Below are positions 40,155 to 49,595 of a DNA stretch of 64,000 nt, one piece after another. The notes beneath the pieces were generated by a model. That model had not been told where the DNA came from and searched no databases. It saw only the letters and a program-made list of their open reading frames with translations. Source of the stretch: an uncultured Rivibacter sp. (lineage in GTDB: Bacteria; Pseudomonadota; Gammaproteobacteria; Burkholderiales; Burkholderiaceae); NCBI GenBank assembly GCA_946480925.1, contig CAMLLU010000001.1:154108-218107 (forward strand). The letters are read 5' to 3'. The position numbers and the translations under genes were made by a program. The stretch's first letter is position 1. Each line of letters opens with the position of its first letter.

Positions 40155-41267
40155 ATGGAACAGGTCGACGCAGTTGTCATCGGTGCCGGCGTGGTGGGCC
40201 TGGCGGTGGGCTGCACGCTGGCGCAACGCGGCCTTGAAACGCTGGTGCTCGAAAGCGCATCCACCATCGGCACCGGTACCAGCTCTCGCAGCAGCGAAGT
40301 CATCCACGCCGGCTTCTACTACCCCGAAGGTTCGCTGAAGGCGCGGCTGTGCGTGGCGGGCAGGCAGCAGCTGTATGCGTATTGCGAAGCACGCGGCATC
40401 GCCCACCGCCGCTGCGGCAAGCTGGTGGTGGCCACGCAGGAGGCGCAGCGCGCCAAGCTCGAAGCCCTGCTGCGCCAGGGGCTGGCCAATGGCGTGAGCG
40501 ACCTGCGGCTCATCGAGCCCGGCGAGGCGCATGTGCTGGAGCCTGAACTCGCTTGCGTCGCGGCGCTGCTGTCGCCTTCGACCGGCATCGTCGACAGCCA
40601 CGGCTTGATGCTGGCGCTGCAGGCCGACCTCGAACGCGCTGGCGGCCTGGTGGCGCTGGCCTCGCCGGTGGAGCGTGTGACCTGCGGCGCTGAACGGCAC
40701 GTGGTGCTAGCGGCCGGCGTGGAAGTGGGGGCGCGCGTGGTCGTCAATGCCGCTGGCCTGTGGGCGCCGGCAGTGGCAGCGCGCTTCGAGGGGCTGGCTG
40801 CGCAACACGTGCCGCGGGCCTACTTCGCCAAGGGCAACTACTACTCGCTCACCGGCCGGGCACCTTTTTCCCGGCTCATCTATCCGGTGCCCGAAGCCGC
40901 GGGCCTTGGCGTGCATCTCACGCTCGACCTCGGCGGCCAGGCCCGCTTCGGGCCCGATGTGGAATGGGTCGCTCCGGCTGCGGACGGCAGCTTCGACTAC
41001 CGCGTCGATCCCGTGCGGGCCGATGCGTTCTACGCCGAGATCCGCCGCTATTGGCCGGCGCTGCCCGATGGTGCGCTGGAGCCTGCGTACAGCGGCATCC
41101 GCCCCAAGATCAGCGCCCCGCACGAGCCGGCCCGCGACTTCGTCATCCACGGGCCGCATGACCACGGCGTGGCCGGGCTGGTCAATCTGTTCGGCATCGA
41201 GTCCCCAGGCCTCACCGCCTCACTCGCCATCGCGGAGCTGGTGGCCGGCGCACTCACCAGTCACTAG
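40155..41267 (+). CDS. FAD-dependent oxidoreductase (L-2-hydroxyglutarate dehydrogenase-like)
   Basis: A 370-residue DAO-family flavoprotein. The FAD-binding motif [19 protein letters not shown] occurs at residues 5-23, then [19 protein letters not shown] near residue 46, [26 protein letters not shown] and a C-terminal [17 protein letters not shown]. This pattern fits the LhgO/L2HGDH group, which oxidises L-2-hydroxyglutarate or a similar hydroxy acid. ATG 40155 is used; an in-frame ATG at 40146 is possible. The TAG stop lies in the first heptamer of a tandem repeat. Confidence 0.85.
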   Translation: MEQVDAVVIGAGVVGLAVGCTLAQRGLETLVLESASTIGTGTSSRSSEVIHAGFYYPEGSLKARLCVAGRQQLYAYCEARGIAHRRCGKLVVATQEAQRAKLEALLRQGLANGVSDLRLIEPGEAHVLEPELACVAALLSPSTGIVDSHGLMLALQADLERAGGLVALASPVERVTCGAERHVVLAAGVEVGARVVVNAAGLWAPAVAARFEGLAAQHVPRAYFAKGNYYSLTGRAPFSRLIYPVPEAAGLGVHLTLDLGGQARFGPDVEWVAPAADGSFDYRVDPVRADAFYAEIRRYWPALPDGALEPAYSGIRPKISAPHEPARDFVIHGPHDHGVAGLVNLFGIESPGLTASLAIAELVAGALTSH

Positions 41268-41327
41268 TCACAGGTCACAGGTCACAGGTCACAGGTCACA
41301 GGTCACAGGTCACAGGTCGCCAGTCAC
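41258..41327. repeat. AGGTCAC heptamer tandem repeat between convergent genes
   Basis: Ten contiguous 7-base units: CAGTCAC, TAGTCAC, six perfect AGGTCAC (41272-41313), AGGTCGC, CAGTCAC. They fill the complete 59-base gap between two convergent genes; the stop codon of each gene is inside a unit. Copy number is likely variable. Degenerate relatives: 9243-9290 and 29608-29675. Confidence 0.92.
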
Positions 41328-43243
41328 TACGAAGCGGCCGGCAAAGGAAGGACCAACTCGATCACCGTTTCCCCCGGCCGCGAAGTCACATTCAGCGTGC
41401 CACCCAGCTTCGACGCACGCCGCCGCATGTTGGCCAGGCCATGCCCGTGCAACGGGTCGATGGCCGAAGGTGCAAAGCCGCGGCCGTCGTCGATGACGCG
41501 CAGCACGACCGCCTGGCGCACGTTGTCCACCGCCGTGCACACTCGGATGCAGCTGGCCTGCGAATGCTTGAGGATGTTGTTGATGCACTCCTGCACGATG
41601 CGCATCGCGTGCAGCGCTCCGTCGTGGCCGAGTGCCGGCAGCGGCGGCGTGTCGCCCACCTCCCAGCGCAGGTCGAGCCCGGCCCAGCGCAGCCGGTCGC
41701 CCAGCCGGTAGCGCACCATGCCCAGCAGCGCAGCCAAGTCATTGCCGTGGTCGTCCATCGAGTCGATGGTCAGGCGCAGCTCTTCGAGGCACATGCGCAG
41801 CACCTCTGCGGCTTGCAGCGGGTCGAGCTTGCCGGATTCGAGCGAGCGCATCGACACCATCAGGTGCGTGCCAATGCCGTCGTGCATCTCGCTCATGAGC
41901 CGGGCACGCTCTTCCATCGCATGGCGTTCGCGCTCGGCCACCGCCAATGCTTCGAGCGAGCGGCGAATCTCCTGCGTGCGATCGGCGATGCGTGTCTCGA
42001 GGTCCCGGTTGAGCGCCTCGACTTCGCCGATGGAGTCGATGAAGCGCCGCACCAGCCGTGCCGAGAACACCGCTACCACCACGCCGTAGGCATAGGGCAG
42101 CAGCGACAGTGATTCGCCCACCGTCTGGGCGGGTGTGAACGGCGAGATGTCCCACCATGAAATGCTGATCATCAGCACCGTCGCCGCGGCCATCAGCGCG
42201 TCGATGGCGCTGCGCGTGCGCCAGGCATGCTGCACCAGCAGCAGCGCGTACAGCGTGGAGAGCACGAACGGTGTGAACTCCCAAGGCTGCGAGTACCAGG
42301 CCCACCACCAGCGTGCATCGCTCAGGCCATTGATGAGCGTGATGGCAGCCGAGACTGCGACGTACACGCCCAGCGTGACCATGTGCCAGCGCTTGAGCCG
42401 CCCGATGTAGCGCAGCACGAACAGGCACATCAGCGACTCGGTGAGGTAGTCGCCAATGGCGATGCTGATCCCCCAGGCCGGCTCGGGCCAGGGCGGCTCG
42501 GTGGCGTAGTAGTTGTGCGTCTGGTGCGCCCACCCCACGCACACCAGCGCGAACAGCAGGTACAGCACCTCGCCGCGCCGCGCCCACCATATGGCCCCCA
42601 GCACGACGGCCAGCAGCAGCGCCGTCACGACGATCATCTGCCGCAGCGTTTCCTTGAAGAACACGAAGGTCTTGTGTTCGGCGCGGATGTCGGCCACCGG
42701 GCCCAGGTGGAAGCTGCCCACGTAGGCGAAGCGATCGGGCAGCACCGAAAGGCGCAACAGCAACTCGTTGTCGCCCTCGCGCAGCGCGTCACGCGGGATC
42801 GGTACGAACACCGCTTCGGCCGAGCCGGAGCGGCTGTGCGCGTCGGGCGTGACGGCGAGCACCCGGCCGTTGACCGCATACAGCGCACCCGGGGCCAACA
42901 CGCGGATGTGCAGGCCATGGTCCTGCAGCGGCGCGCGCGCGGTGAACACCACGCGGTACCAGCCGGCACTCGCTTTCGCGTGCTGTTCATCGTCGGGCCA
43001 GGCATCTGGCAGCTTGACGCCGCGCCAGTCCTGCAGGCTCGCGGCCTGCAGGTCGGCTGGTGTGGCCGCAGGCGCAGCCACTCGTTGAGCCTGCAGGAAG
43101 TGCTGGATCGCGTCGTTGCCCGCAGGCAGCTCACCAGGAGACCGGCGCGCCGGTGTGGCTTGCGTCCACTGCACCAGCGCCACGAGGCCCAGGAGCGCCG
43201 CTGTCAGCCACCACCACCGCAAGGACGCCGGTCTGCTCAGCAT
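41327..43243 (-). CDS. 7TM-DISM sensor histidine kinase (NarL-pathway type)
   Basis: A 638-residue inner-membrane kinase. One N-terminal helix is followed by a periplasmic jelly-roll domain (about 45-200; WYRVVFTARAPLQDHGLHI), then seven or so helices (about 215-425) of the 7TMR-DISM type. A coiled coil leads to HisKA_3 with phospho-histidine in SEMHDGIGTHLMVSMRSLE (near residue 475) and a short HATPase (INNILKHSQAS; DDGRGFAP; GHGLANMRRRASKLGG). Such kinases act with NarL/FixJ-type regulators; none is adjacent. It follows pyrD by 31 bases on the same strand. The signal is unknown. Confidence 0.86.
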   Translation of the reverse strand: MLSRPASLRWWWLTAALLGLVALVQWTQATPARRSPGELPAGNDAIQHFLQAQRVAAPAATPADLQAASLQDWRGVKLPDAWPDDEQHAKASAGWYRVVFTARAPLQDHGLHIRVLAPGALYAVNGRVLAVTPDAHSRSGSAEAVFVPIPRDALREGDNELLLRLSVLPDRFAYVGSFHLGPVADIRAEHKTFVFFKETLRQMIVVTALLLAVVLGAIWWARRGEVLYLLFALVCVGWAHQTHNYYATEPPWPEPAWGISIAIGDYLTESLMCLFVLRYIGRLKRWHMVTLGVYVAVSAAITLINGLSDARWWWAWYSQPWEFTPFVLSTLYALLLVQHAWRTRSAIDALMAAATVLMISISWWDISPFTPAQTVGESLSLLPYAYGVVVAVFSARLVRRFIDSIGEVEALNRDLETRIADRTQEIRRSLEALAVAERERHAMEERARLMSEMHDGIGTHLMVSMRSLESGKLDPLQAAEVLRMCLEELRLTIDSMDDHGNDLAALLGMVRYRLGDRLRWAGLDLRWEVGDTPPLPALGHDGALHAMRIVQECINNILKHSQASCIRVCTAVDNVRQAVVLRVIDDGRGFAPSAIDPLHGHGLANMRRRASKLGGTLNVTSRPGETVIELVLPLPAAS

Positions 43244-43274
43244 GGGGCGGTGGTTCGTCGCATGGGCTGGTGGC

Positions 43275-44306
43275 TCAGCGCAGTGCCGATGCGCATTCAC
43301 GCACCAGCGCCGGGCCTCGGTAGATGAGCCCGGTGTAGATCTGCACCAGGTCCGCGCCGGCTTCGATCTTGGCCTTGGCATCGGCGCCGCTCAGCACGCC
43401 GCCCACGCCGACGATGGGGAACACCGGCCCCAGCGCCGCGCGCAGCAGGCGGATCACGCGGTTGCTCGCTTCGAACACCGGCCGCCCTGAAAGACCGCCG
43501 GTTTCCTCGGCATGCGGCAGGTCCTTCACGGCGTCGCGCGCGATCGTGGTGTTGGTGGCGATCACGCCGTCGATGGCGTTCTTCTTCAGCGTCTGCGCGA
43601 TCACTTCGACCTGGGCTTCGTCGAGGTCGGGCGCGATCTTCACGAACATCGGCACGCTGCGGCGGTGTTCGGTGATGAGCTGCTGGCGCCTTTCCTGCAG
43701 CGTGCCCAGCAGCGCATCGAGCGCTTCGTCGCTCTGCAACGCGCGCAGGTTCTTGGTGTTGGGCGAAGAGATGTTGACCGTCACGTAGTCGGCATGCGGA
43801 TACACGCCGGCCAGGCCGATGAGGTAGTCATCAGCCGCGCGCTCGATCGGCGTGGCCGCGTTCTTGCCGATGTTGAGCCCGAGCATGCCGCCGGCCTTGC
43901 GGAAGCCGGCGCGCTGCACGCTGGCGAGAAAGGCGTCGAGCCCGTCGTTGTTGAAGCCCAAGCGGTTGATCAGCGCATCGGCCTCGGGCAGGCGGAACAT
44001 GCGCGGCTTCGGGTTGCCGGGTTGAGCCTTGGGCGTGACCGTGCCTACCTCGATGAAGCCGAACCCCATGGCGCCCAGCGCATCGATGCAGCGGCCGTTC
44101 TTGTCGAGCCCGGCGGCAAGCCCCACCCGGTTGGGGAAGCGCAAGCCCGCTACCGTGACCGGCGACTCCACACGTGCTTGCGACCACAGGCATTGCAGGG
44201 GGGTGTTCTGCAGCCGGGCCATCGTGCCCAGCGTGACCTCGTGCGCATGCTCGGGGTCGAGGCCGAAGAGGAAAGGGCGTGTGAGCGAGTAGGGGACGAG
44301 AGGCAT
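43275..44306 (-). CDS. pyrD: Dihydroorotate dehydrogenase (quinone), class 2
   Basis: A 343-residue membrane-associated flavoenzyme of pyrimidine synthesis. The class 2 N-terminal helix region ([20 protein letters not shown]) is present. FMN and substrate motifs follow: [19 protein letters not shown] near residue 60, [31 protein letters not shown] (catalytic serine nearby), NTTIARDAV, and [23 protein letters not shown] at complement 44304-44306. The 24-base inverted repeat next to its start also flanks the region before rpiA. Confidence 0.96.
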   Translation of the reverse strand: MPLVPYSLTRPFLFGLDPEHAHEVTLGTMARLQNTPLQCLWSQARVESPVTVAGLRFPNRVGLAAGLDKNGRCIDALGAMGFGFIEVGTVTPKAQPGNPKPRMFRLPEADALINRLGFNNDGLDAFLASVQRAGFRKAGGMLGLNIGKNAATPIERAADDYLIGLAGVYPHADYVTVNISSPNTKNLRALQSDEALDALLGTLQERRQQLITEHRRSVPMFVKIAPDLDEAQVEVIAQTLKKNAIDGVIATNTTIARDAVKDLPHAEETGGLSGRPVFEASNRVIRLLRAALGPVFPIVGVGGVLSGADAKAKIEAGADLVQIYTGLIYRGPALVRECASALR

Positions 44307-44310
44307 GTCA

Positions 44311-44486
44311 GTCCAGTGAAACAGGGAAATCGGCCGTACGCCGAGGCGGGCGAGGGTGAGCGCCCGCCAGAGGCGCACTCGCTGTTGCGAAGCCTTGATG
44401 TGGGGCCTGCCACGTTGGCGGCCTCGTGCCTGGATTGCGCCCGTGGCAGGCGCTCATGCACAGCCGATTTCTCTGTTTCACTGGAC
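44311..44486. repeat. 24-base inverted repeat flanking the pyrD-rpiA intergenic region
   Basis: The left arm 44311-44334 (GTCCAGTGAAACAG then GGAAATCGGC) and the right arm 44463-44486 are reverse complements with one mismatch. They enclose 128 bases with no gene. Each arm points toward a divergent gene start: pyrD (44306) and rpiA (44541). No target-site duplication is seen at the flanks. Confidence 0.8.
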
Positions 44487-44540
44487 TATCGCTCTTGGAT
44501 AATCCGCGGATTGTCGCAACACTTTCCTCACGAGCCCAGC

Positions 44541-45200
44541 ATGACGCAAGACGAATTGAAGGCCCTGGTCGGGCGTGCCGCGGTGGATTACGTGGTGCCG
44601 GGCAGCGTGGTGGGCGTGGGTACCGGCTCCACGGTCAATTGCTTCATCGACGCCTTGAGTCAGATCAAGGACCGCATCAAGGGCGCCGTGTCGAGCTCTG
44701 TGAAAAGCACCGAACGCCTGCAGGCGCTCGGCATCCAGGTGTTCGACGCCAACGAGGTCGAGTCGTTGCCGGTCTACATCGACGGGGCCGACGAGATCGA
44801 CCATGGCGGCAACATGATCAAGGGGGGCGGTGCCGCGCTCACACGCGAGAAGATCGTGGCCGACATGGCCGAGCGCTTCATCTGCATTGCCGATGAATCC
44901 AAGCTGGTCAATGTGCTGGGGCGCTTTCCGCTGCCGGTGGAAGTGATTCCGATGGCGCGCGAGCTGGTGGCGCGACGGCTGCGTGCCTTGGGCGGCGAGC
45001 CCACGCTGCGTTCCGGCGTGACCACCGACAACGGCAACGTGATCCTCGATGTGTCGGGGCTCTCGATCACCGACCCTGCCGCGATGGAAGCCGAGATCAC
45101 GCAATGGCCGGGCGTCGTCACCGTCGGCATCTTTGCCCGCAACCGTGCCCGTGTGTGCCTGCTGGGCACTTCGCAAGGCGTGAAGACGCTGAACTTCTGA
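44541..45200 (+). CDS. rpiA: Ribose-5-phosphate isomerase A
   Basis: A 219-residue enzyme of the pentose phosphate pathway. Motifs: [16 protein letters not shown] near residue 25, [36 protein letters not shown] near residue 78 (catalytic Asp and Glu) and [18 protein letters not shown]. The length is standard. It ends at a bidirectional terminator shared with the convergent glutaredoxin-like gene. Confidence 0.96.
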   Translation: MTQDELKALVGRAAVDYVVPGSVVGVGTGSTVNCFIDALSQIKDRIKGAVSSSVKSTERLQALGIQVFDANEVESLPVYIDGADEIDHGGNMIKGGGAALTREKIVADMAERFICIADESKLVNVLGRFPLPVEVIPMARELVARRLRALGGEPTLRSGVTTDNGNVILDVSGLSITDPAAMEAEITQWPGVVTVGIFARNRARVCLLGTSQGVKTLNF

Positions 45201-45244
45201 TCGATCGGCCCGGCGCAAAGCCGTTGCCGCCAACGAAAACAAAA

Positions 45245-45277
45245 ACAAAAGGCCACCTTGCGGTGGCCTTTTGTTTT
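45245..45277. terminator. Bidirectional rho-independent terminator
   Basis: GGCCACC-TTGC-GGTGGCC flanked by AAAA on the left and TTTTGTTTT on the right (45247-45277), so it works on both strands. It ends rpiA on the plus strand and the glutaredoxin-like gene on the minus strand. Confidence 0.9.
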
Positions 45278-45290
45278 CAGCAGCGGTGCT

Positions 45291-45905
45291 TCAGAAGCGG
45301 ATGCCGGGCGATGCGGCCTGCGGCGTGGGCTGAGGCGCGGGCGCCGTGGCCTGGGCGGCCGGAGCGGCGGCGGGTGCCGGAGCGGGTGCTTCGCGAGCGA
45401 CCATCGGCTGCGCCGAAGAGAACTTGTAGTTCCCTGGCAGGCGCGACTGCTTCGGGTAGCCGGCTGCGTCGAGGTAGCTGCCCCATTCGGCATCGGAATA
45501 GCCCTTGACCTGCTGGCCGCCGATGCGCAGCACCGGCAGCTCGGTCGTGCCCTCGACGCGCTGCATGGCGTCCATGTCGGCCTGGGTGGAAATCGCCCGC
45601 TCGGAGTAAGGAATGCCGCGCTGGCGCAGGAAGTTGCGGCCGCTGTCGCAGGGGCTGCACTTGTCGGAGGTGTAGAGCGTCACCGGGTAGCGCGACGTGA
45701 CCTGGCGCAGCTCGAAGGGCAGCGATTCGTCGGCGATGGGTGTGCCCGAGGACGAAAGAGCCTGCACCTTGCCGGGCGTGTTGCCTTGCGTGGCGGGTGG
45801 CCGGTCGGTGTAGGTCACCTTGCCGTCAGGCCCTACCACCTTGTAGAGGGCGAAGCTCGGCAGGGCAGTCAGCAGTGCGGCAAGAGGCACAACGAAACGC
45901 ATCAT
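45291..45905 (-). CDS. Exported DUF4124 / glutaredoxin-like protein
   Basis: A 204-residue protein with a signal peptide (MMRFVVPLAALLTALPSFA). The mature N-terminus is a DUF4124 segment (LYKVVGPDGKVTYTDRPPA, residues 20-38). A glutaredoxin fold (about 70-145) has a C-x-x-C motif in TSDKCSPCDSGRNFL near residue 83 and the cis-proline in TELPVLRIGG. The C-terminus is Pro/Ala-rich. It may act as a periplasmic thiol oxidoreductase; no DUF4124 role is known. GGAGGAG precedes the ATG pair 45905/45902. Confidence 0.83.
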   Translation of the reverse strand: MMRFVVPLAALLTALPSFALYKVVGPDGKVTYTDRPPATQGNTPGKVQALSSSGTPIADESLPFELRQVTSRYPVTLYTSDKCSPCDSGRNFLRQRGIPYSERAISTQADMDAMQRVEGTTELPVLRIGGQQVKGYSDAEWGSYLDAAGYPKQSRLPGNYKFSSAQPMVAREAPAPAPAAAPAAQATAPAPQPTPQAASPGIRF

Positions 45906-45947
45906 GGAAGGGATCTCCTCCGGGTACAGCAGTGCGCGGATGCTAGC

Positions 45948-47993
45948 TCAGGCCATGCCTTGATGACGCAACAAGGCGTCAATGCGCGGCTCTCTGCCAC
46001 GGAAGGCCTTGAAACTTTCGATCGCCGGCCGGCTGCCCCCGGCTTCGAGAATGGCTTCGCGGTAGCGCCGGCCGGTGGCGGGGTCGAACACGCCGGCCTC
46101 CTCGAACGCGCTGTACGCGTCGGCCGACAGCACTTCGGCCCACTTGTAGCTGTAGTAGCCCGCCGCATAGCCGCCGGCAAAGATGTGCGAAAACGCATGG
46201 GCAAAGCGGTTGAAGGCGGGCGGCTTGACCACGGCGACCTCGTCGCGCACCTGCTGCAGCACCGGCATCACTTCGCTGCCCGGTTCGGCATGCAGCCGCA
46301 TGTCGAACAGCGAGAACTCCACCTGGCGCAGCATCTGCAGCCCGCTCTGGAAGTTCTTGGCGGCCAGCATCTTGTCGAACAGCTCGCGCGGCAGGGGCTC
46401 GCCGGTGTCCACATGGGCGGTCATGTGCTTCACCACGTCCCATTCCCAGCAGAAGTTCTCCATGAACTGGCTGGGCAGCTCCACGGCGTCCCACTCCACG
46501 CCGGAGATTCCGGCCACGCCGATGTCTTCGACCCGCGTGAGCATGTGGTGCAGGCCATGGCCGAACTCGTGGAAGAGGGTGGTGACCTCGTCGTGCGTGA
46601 GCAGCGCCGGCTTGCCGTTCACAGGCGCCGCGAAGTTGCACACCAGGTGCGCCACGGGCGTCTGCAGCTTGCCTTCAGGGCGCTTCCAGCGGCCGCGCAC
46701 GTCGTCCATCCAGGCGCCGGGGCGCTTGCCGGGGCGGGCATAGGGGTCAAGGTAGAACTGGCCGATCAGCTCAGGGCTGCCGGAGGGCCCGTTCCTGGCT
46801 GCGCGTTCGATGCGGAAGAAACGCACCGCCGGGTGCCAGGTGGGCGCGCTGTCGGGGCGGATCGCCACTTCGAACAGCGTCTCGATGATCTTGAACAGGC
46901 CCGCGAGCACCTTGTCTTCGGTGAAGTATTGCTTCACCTCCTGGTCACTGAAGGCGTAGCGCGCTTCCTTCAGACGCTCGGAGGCAAACGCCACGTCCCA
47001 GGCCTGCAGTTCGGCGATGCCCAGTTCCTTGGCCGCGAATTCGCGCAGTTCCGCCAAGTCTTTTTCGGCATGCGGCCGGCCGCGCTTGGCGAGGTCACGC
47101 AGGAAGTCGGCCACCTGTTGCGGCGTGTCGGCCATCTTGGGCACGAGCGACAGCGCGGCGAAGTTGGCGTAGCCCAGCAGCTGCGCTTCTTCCTGCCGCA
47201 GCGCGAGGATCTCTCGCATCGCCGCGGAGTTGTCGCGCGCGGGCTCGCCCAGTTCGGACGCACGGGTGATGTAGGCGGTGTAGAGCTTTTCGCGCAGCGT
47301 ACGGTTGATGGCGTACTGCATCACCGGCAGGTAGCTCGGCATGTGCAGCGTGAGCTTGTGGCCGTCCTTGCCTTCGGCCTGGGCGGCGGAGCGCGCGGCT
47401 TGCTTCACGTCGTCGGGCACGCCGTCGAGTTCTGCCGCGGTGGCGTAGTAGCCGTAGGCGTCGGTGGCGTCGAGCACGTGTTCCGAGTAGGTCTGCGACA
47501 GCTCGGCGAGGCGTGCCTGGATGGCCGCGAAACGCTCCTTGGCCGCTCCTTGCAGCTCGGCGCCAGACAGCACGAAGTCGCGCATCGCGTTCGACAGGGC
47601 CTTCTTGCGGGCGGGAGGCAGTGTGGCCGCCGACGGGCTCTGGTTCAGCGCCTTGTACTTGGCATACAGGCGCTCGTCGGCCCCCAGGCGCGTGTAGAAC
47701 TCGGTGACCTTGGGTAGGTTCTCGTTGTAGGCCGCGCGCAGTTCCGGGGTGTCGGCCACGGCGTTCAGGTGGCTCACGGCGCCCCAGGCACGGCCCAGCT
47801 TTTCGGTGGCCACGTCGAGCACAGCCGACAGCGCGTCGTAGTCGGCAGGGACGTCGGGGCCCACGGTGCGTTCAAGGGCTGCCGAGGCATCGGCCAGCAA
47901 GACGTCCATCGCGGGCGAGACGTGTTCAGGGCGGACGGCATCGAACAGCGGCAGGCCGGCAGTATCGAGCAGCGGGTTGGGAACAGTGGACAT
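45948..47993 (-). CDS. prlC: Oligopeptidase A (M3 family zinc metallopeptidase)
   Basis: A 681-residue cytoplasmic peptidase. The zinc motif HEFGHGLHH (H-E-x-x-H, near residue 472) and the downstream glutamate in GVEWDAVELPSQFMENF match M3 oligopeptidases (OpdA/PrlC). It degrades signal peptides and small peptides. An ideal GGAGG lies 6 bases before the ATG (complement 47991-47993). It precedes the glutaredoxin-like gene by 42 bases and follows folD. Confidence 0.94.
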   Translation of the reverse strand: MSTVPNPLLDTAGLPLFDAVRPEHVSPAMDVLLADASAALERTVGPDVPADYDALSAVLDVATEKLGRAWGAVSHLNAVADTPELRAAYNENLPKVTEFYTRLGADERLYAKYKALNQSPSAATLPPARKKALSNAMRDFVLSGAELQGAAKERFAAIQARLAELSQTYSEHVLDATDAYGYYATAAELDGVPDDVKQAARSAAQAEGKDGHKLTLHMPSYLPVMQYAINRTLREKLYTAYITRASELGEPARDNSAAMREILALRQEEAQLLGYANFAALSLVPKMADTPQQVADFLRDLAKRGRPHAEKDLAELREFAAKELGIAELQAWDVAFASERLKEARYAFSDQEVKQYFTEDKVLAGLFKIIETLFEVAIRPDSAPTWHPAVRFFRIERAARNGPSGSPELIGQFYLDPYARPGKRPGAWMDDVRGRWKRPEGKLQTPVAHLVCNFAAPVNGKPALLTHDEVTTLFHEFGHGLHHMLTRVEDIGVAGISGVEWDAVELPSQFMENFCWEWDVVKHMTAHVDTGEPLPRELFDKMLAAKNFQSGLQMLRQVEFSLFDMRLHAEPGSEVMPVLQQVRDEVAVVKPPAFNRFAHAFSHIFAGGYAAGYYSYKWAEVLSADAYSAFEEAGVFDPATGRRYREAILEAGGSRPAIESFKAFRGREPRIDALLRHQGMA

Positions 47994-48058
47994 CGTTTGC
48001 CTCCTGGAGTCTTGTAGTGAGGGCGACCTTTCAAAGGTCAAGCGTCAAGCGATCGTAC

Positions 48059-48910
48059 TCAGCCTGCCATGCGCTCTGCGGATTCGATGGTGTTTACGAG
48101 AAGCATCGTGATCGTCATCGGCCCGACCCCGCCCGGGACAGGCGTGATCCACCCGGCCACCTCCTTCACGCCGTCGAAGTCCACGTCGCCGCACAGCTTG
48201 CCTTCGTCGTTGCGGTTCATGCCGACATCGATGACGACGGCGCCGGGTTTGACCATGTCGGCGGTGAGCACGTTCCGTTTGCCCACCGCGGCCACCACGA
48301 TGTCGGCCTGCCGCGTGAAGTGGCCGAGGTCCGGCGTGGCGCTGTGGCACACGGTGACGGTGGCACTGGCTTGCAGCAGCAGCATGGCCATGGGCTTGCC
48401 GACGATGTTGGAGCGGCCGATCACCACCGCGTGCTTGCCCTTCGGATTGCAGCCGATGGATTCCAGCATCTTCATGCAGCCGTAGGGCGTGCAGGGCTTG
48501 AAGCCGGGCTGGCCCACCATCAGCGCGCCGGCCGAGCCGACGTGAAAGCCGTCCACGTCCTTGGCCGGCGAAATGGCTTCGATCACCTTGTGCGCATCGA
48601 TGTGCGCCGGCAGCGGCAACTGCACCAGGATGCCGTGGATGGCCGGGTCATCGTTGAGCGCGCCGATGCGTGCCAGCAGTTCGGCTTCGGACAGCGTGGC
48701 GTCGTACTTCTCGAGCACGGAGTGCAGGCCGTTTTCTTCGCAGGCCTTGACCTTGTTGCGCACGTAGACCTGGCTGGCGGGGTTGTCACCCACGAGCACC
48801 ACCGCCAACCCGGGCTTCAGGCCCCGGGCGGTGAGCCGGGCGGCACGTTCGGCCACCTCGGCGCGGATCTTCTTCGAGAGGGCGCTGCCGTCGATCAGTT
48901 GTGCGGTCAT
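48059..48910 (-). CDS. folD: Methylenetetrahydrofolate dehydrogenase/cyclohydrolase
   Basis: A 283-residue bifunctional enzyme of one-carbon metabolism. Motifs: [20 protein letters not shown] near residue 37 (catalytic lysine), [20 protein letters not shown] near residue 98, [15 protein letters not shown] near residue 167 and [13 protein letters not shown] near the end. Length and order are standard. It is transcribed after a terminator that ends the upstream two-component gene and precedes prlC. Confidence 0.97.
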   Translation of the reverse strand: MTAQLIDGSALSKKIRAEVAERAARLTARGLKPGLAVVLVGDNPASQVYVRNKVKACEENGLHSVLEKYDATLSEAELLARIGALNDDPAIHGILVQLPLPAHIDAHKVIEAISPAKDVDGFHVGSAGALMVGQPGFKPCTPYGCMKMLESIGCNPKGKHAVVIGRSNIVGKPMAMLLLQASATVTVCHSATPDLGHFTRQADIVVAAVGKRNVLTADMVKPGAVVIDVGMNRNDEGKLCGDVDFDGVKEVAGWITPVPGGVGPMTITMLLVNTIESAERMAG

Positions 48911-48929
48911 GGTCTTCGTTCCAGAAAGC

Positions 48930-48954
48930 AAAAAGGCCGCTTGCAAAGCGGCCT
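48930..48954 (-). terminator. Rho-independent terminator of the FixJ-like gene
   Basis: On the minus strand GGCCGCTT-TGC-AAGCGGCC is followed by TTTTTGC. It lies 20 bases after the response-regulator stop and 20 bases before folD, ending the kinase-regulator transcript. Confidence 0.88.
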
Positions 48955-48971
48955 CGGGGATGCTGGGTGCG

Positions 48972-49595
48972 TTATGCCTTTGCCTGCGCGCCGAGCGCGA
49001 TCTTCAGCAGATCGGCCACGGTGTTGGCGTTCAACTTTTCCATGATGTTGGCGCGGTGCGCCTCCACCGTCTTGATGCTGATGCCCAGGTCGTCGGCGAT
49101 CTGCTTGTTCAGCCGGCCGGCCACGATGCGCTCGAGCACCTGGGCCTCGCGGGTGGTCAGGCGCGACAGCAGCGCGTCGCGGCTGGCCTGTTCCTGGTGG
49201 TGTGAGAAGGCCACGCGGGCCTGATCGAGCATGCGCTCCACCAGGTTGAGCAACTCTTCTTCCTTGAAGGGCTTTTCGATGAAGTCCATCGCGCCCTTCT
49301 TCATCGTGGAGACGGCCATCGGCACGTCGCCATGGCCGGTGATGAAGACGATGGGCAGCGGCGACTTGCGCTCCATCAGGCGGTCCTGGAGCTCGAGCCC
49401 GCTCATGCCGTCCATGCGGATGTCGGCGATCAGGCAGGCCACTTCTCGGGGGTCGAAACGCGAGAGGAAGGACTCGGAGGAGTCGAAGCACTTGACCCGG
49501 TAGTCCTTGCCTTCGAGCAGCCACTGGAGGGAATCGCGAACGGCTTCGTCGTCATCGACGACGTAGACCGTGCCTTTCTTCGGGATCAGGCTCAT
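48972..49595 (-). CDS. FixJ/LuxR-family response regulator
   Basis: A 207-residue regulator. The receiver (about 1-125) has the acidic pair [14 protein letters not shown], phospho-aspartate in [13 protein letters not shown] (near residue 58), T in [12 protein letters not shown] and K in DFIEKPF. The C-terminal LuxR helix-turn-helix ([38 protein letters not shown]) binds DNA. Its ATG overlaps the stop of the upstream kinase (ATGA), so the pair is a FixL/FixJ- or TodST-like system. Since it is divergent from aceE, control of pyruvate dehydrogenase is possible (inference). Confidence 0.9.
   Translation of the reverse strand: MSLIPKKGTVYVVDDDEAVRDSLQWLLEGKDYRVKCFDSSESFLSRFDPREVACLIADIRMDGMSGLELQDRLMERKSPLPIVFITGHGDVPMAVSTMKKGAMDFIEKPFKEEELLNLVERMLDQARVAFSHHQEQASRDALLSRLTTREAQVLERIVAGRLNKQIADDLGISIKTVEAHRANIMEKLNANTVADLLKIALGAQAKA

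Noticed and set aside
41258..41327. Possible CRISPR-like array
   Set aside because: The 7-base units are contiguous with no spacers and no cas genes are near.
44311..44486. Insertion sequence or complete MITE
   Set aside because: The inverted repeats enclose only 128 bases, with no transposase and no target-site duplication visible.
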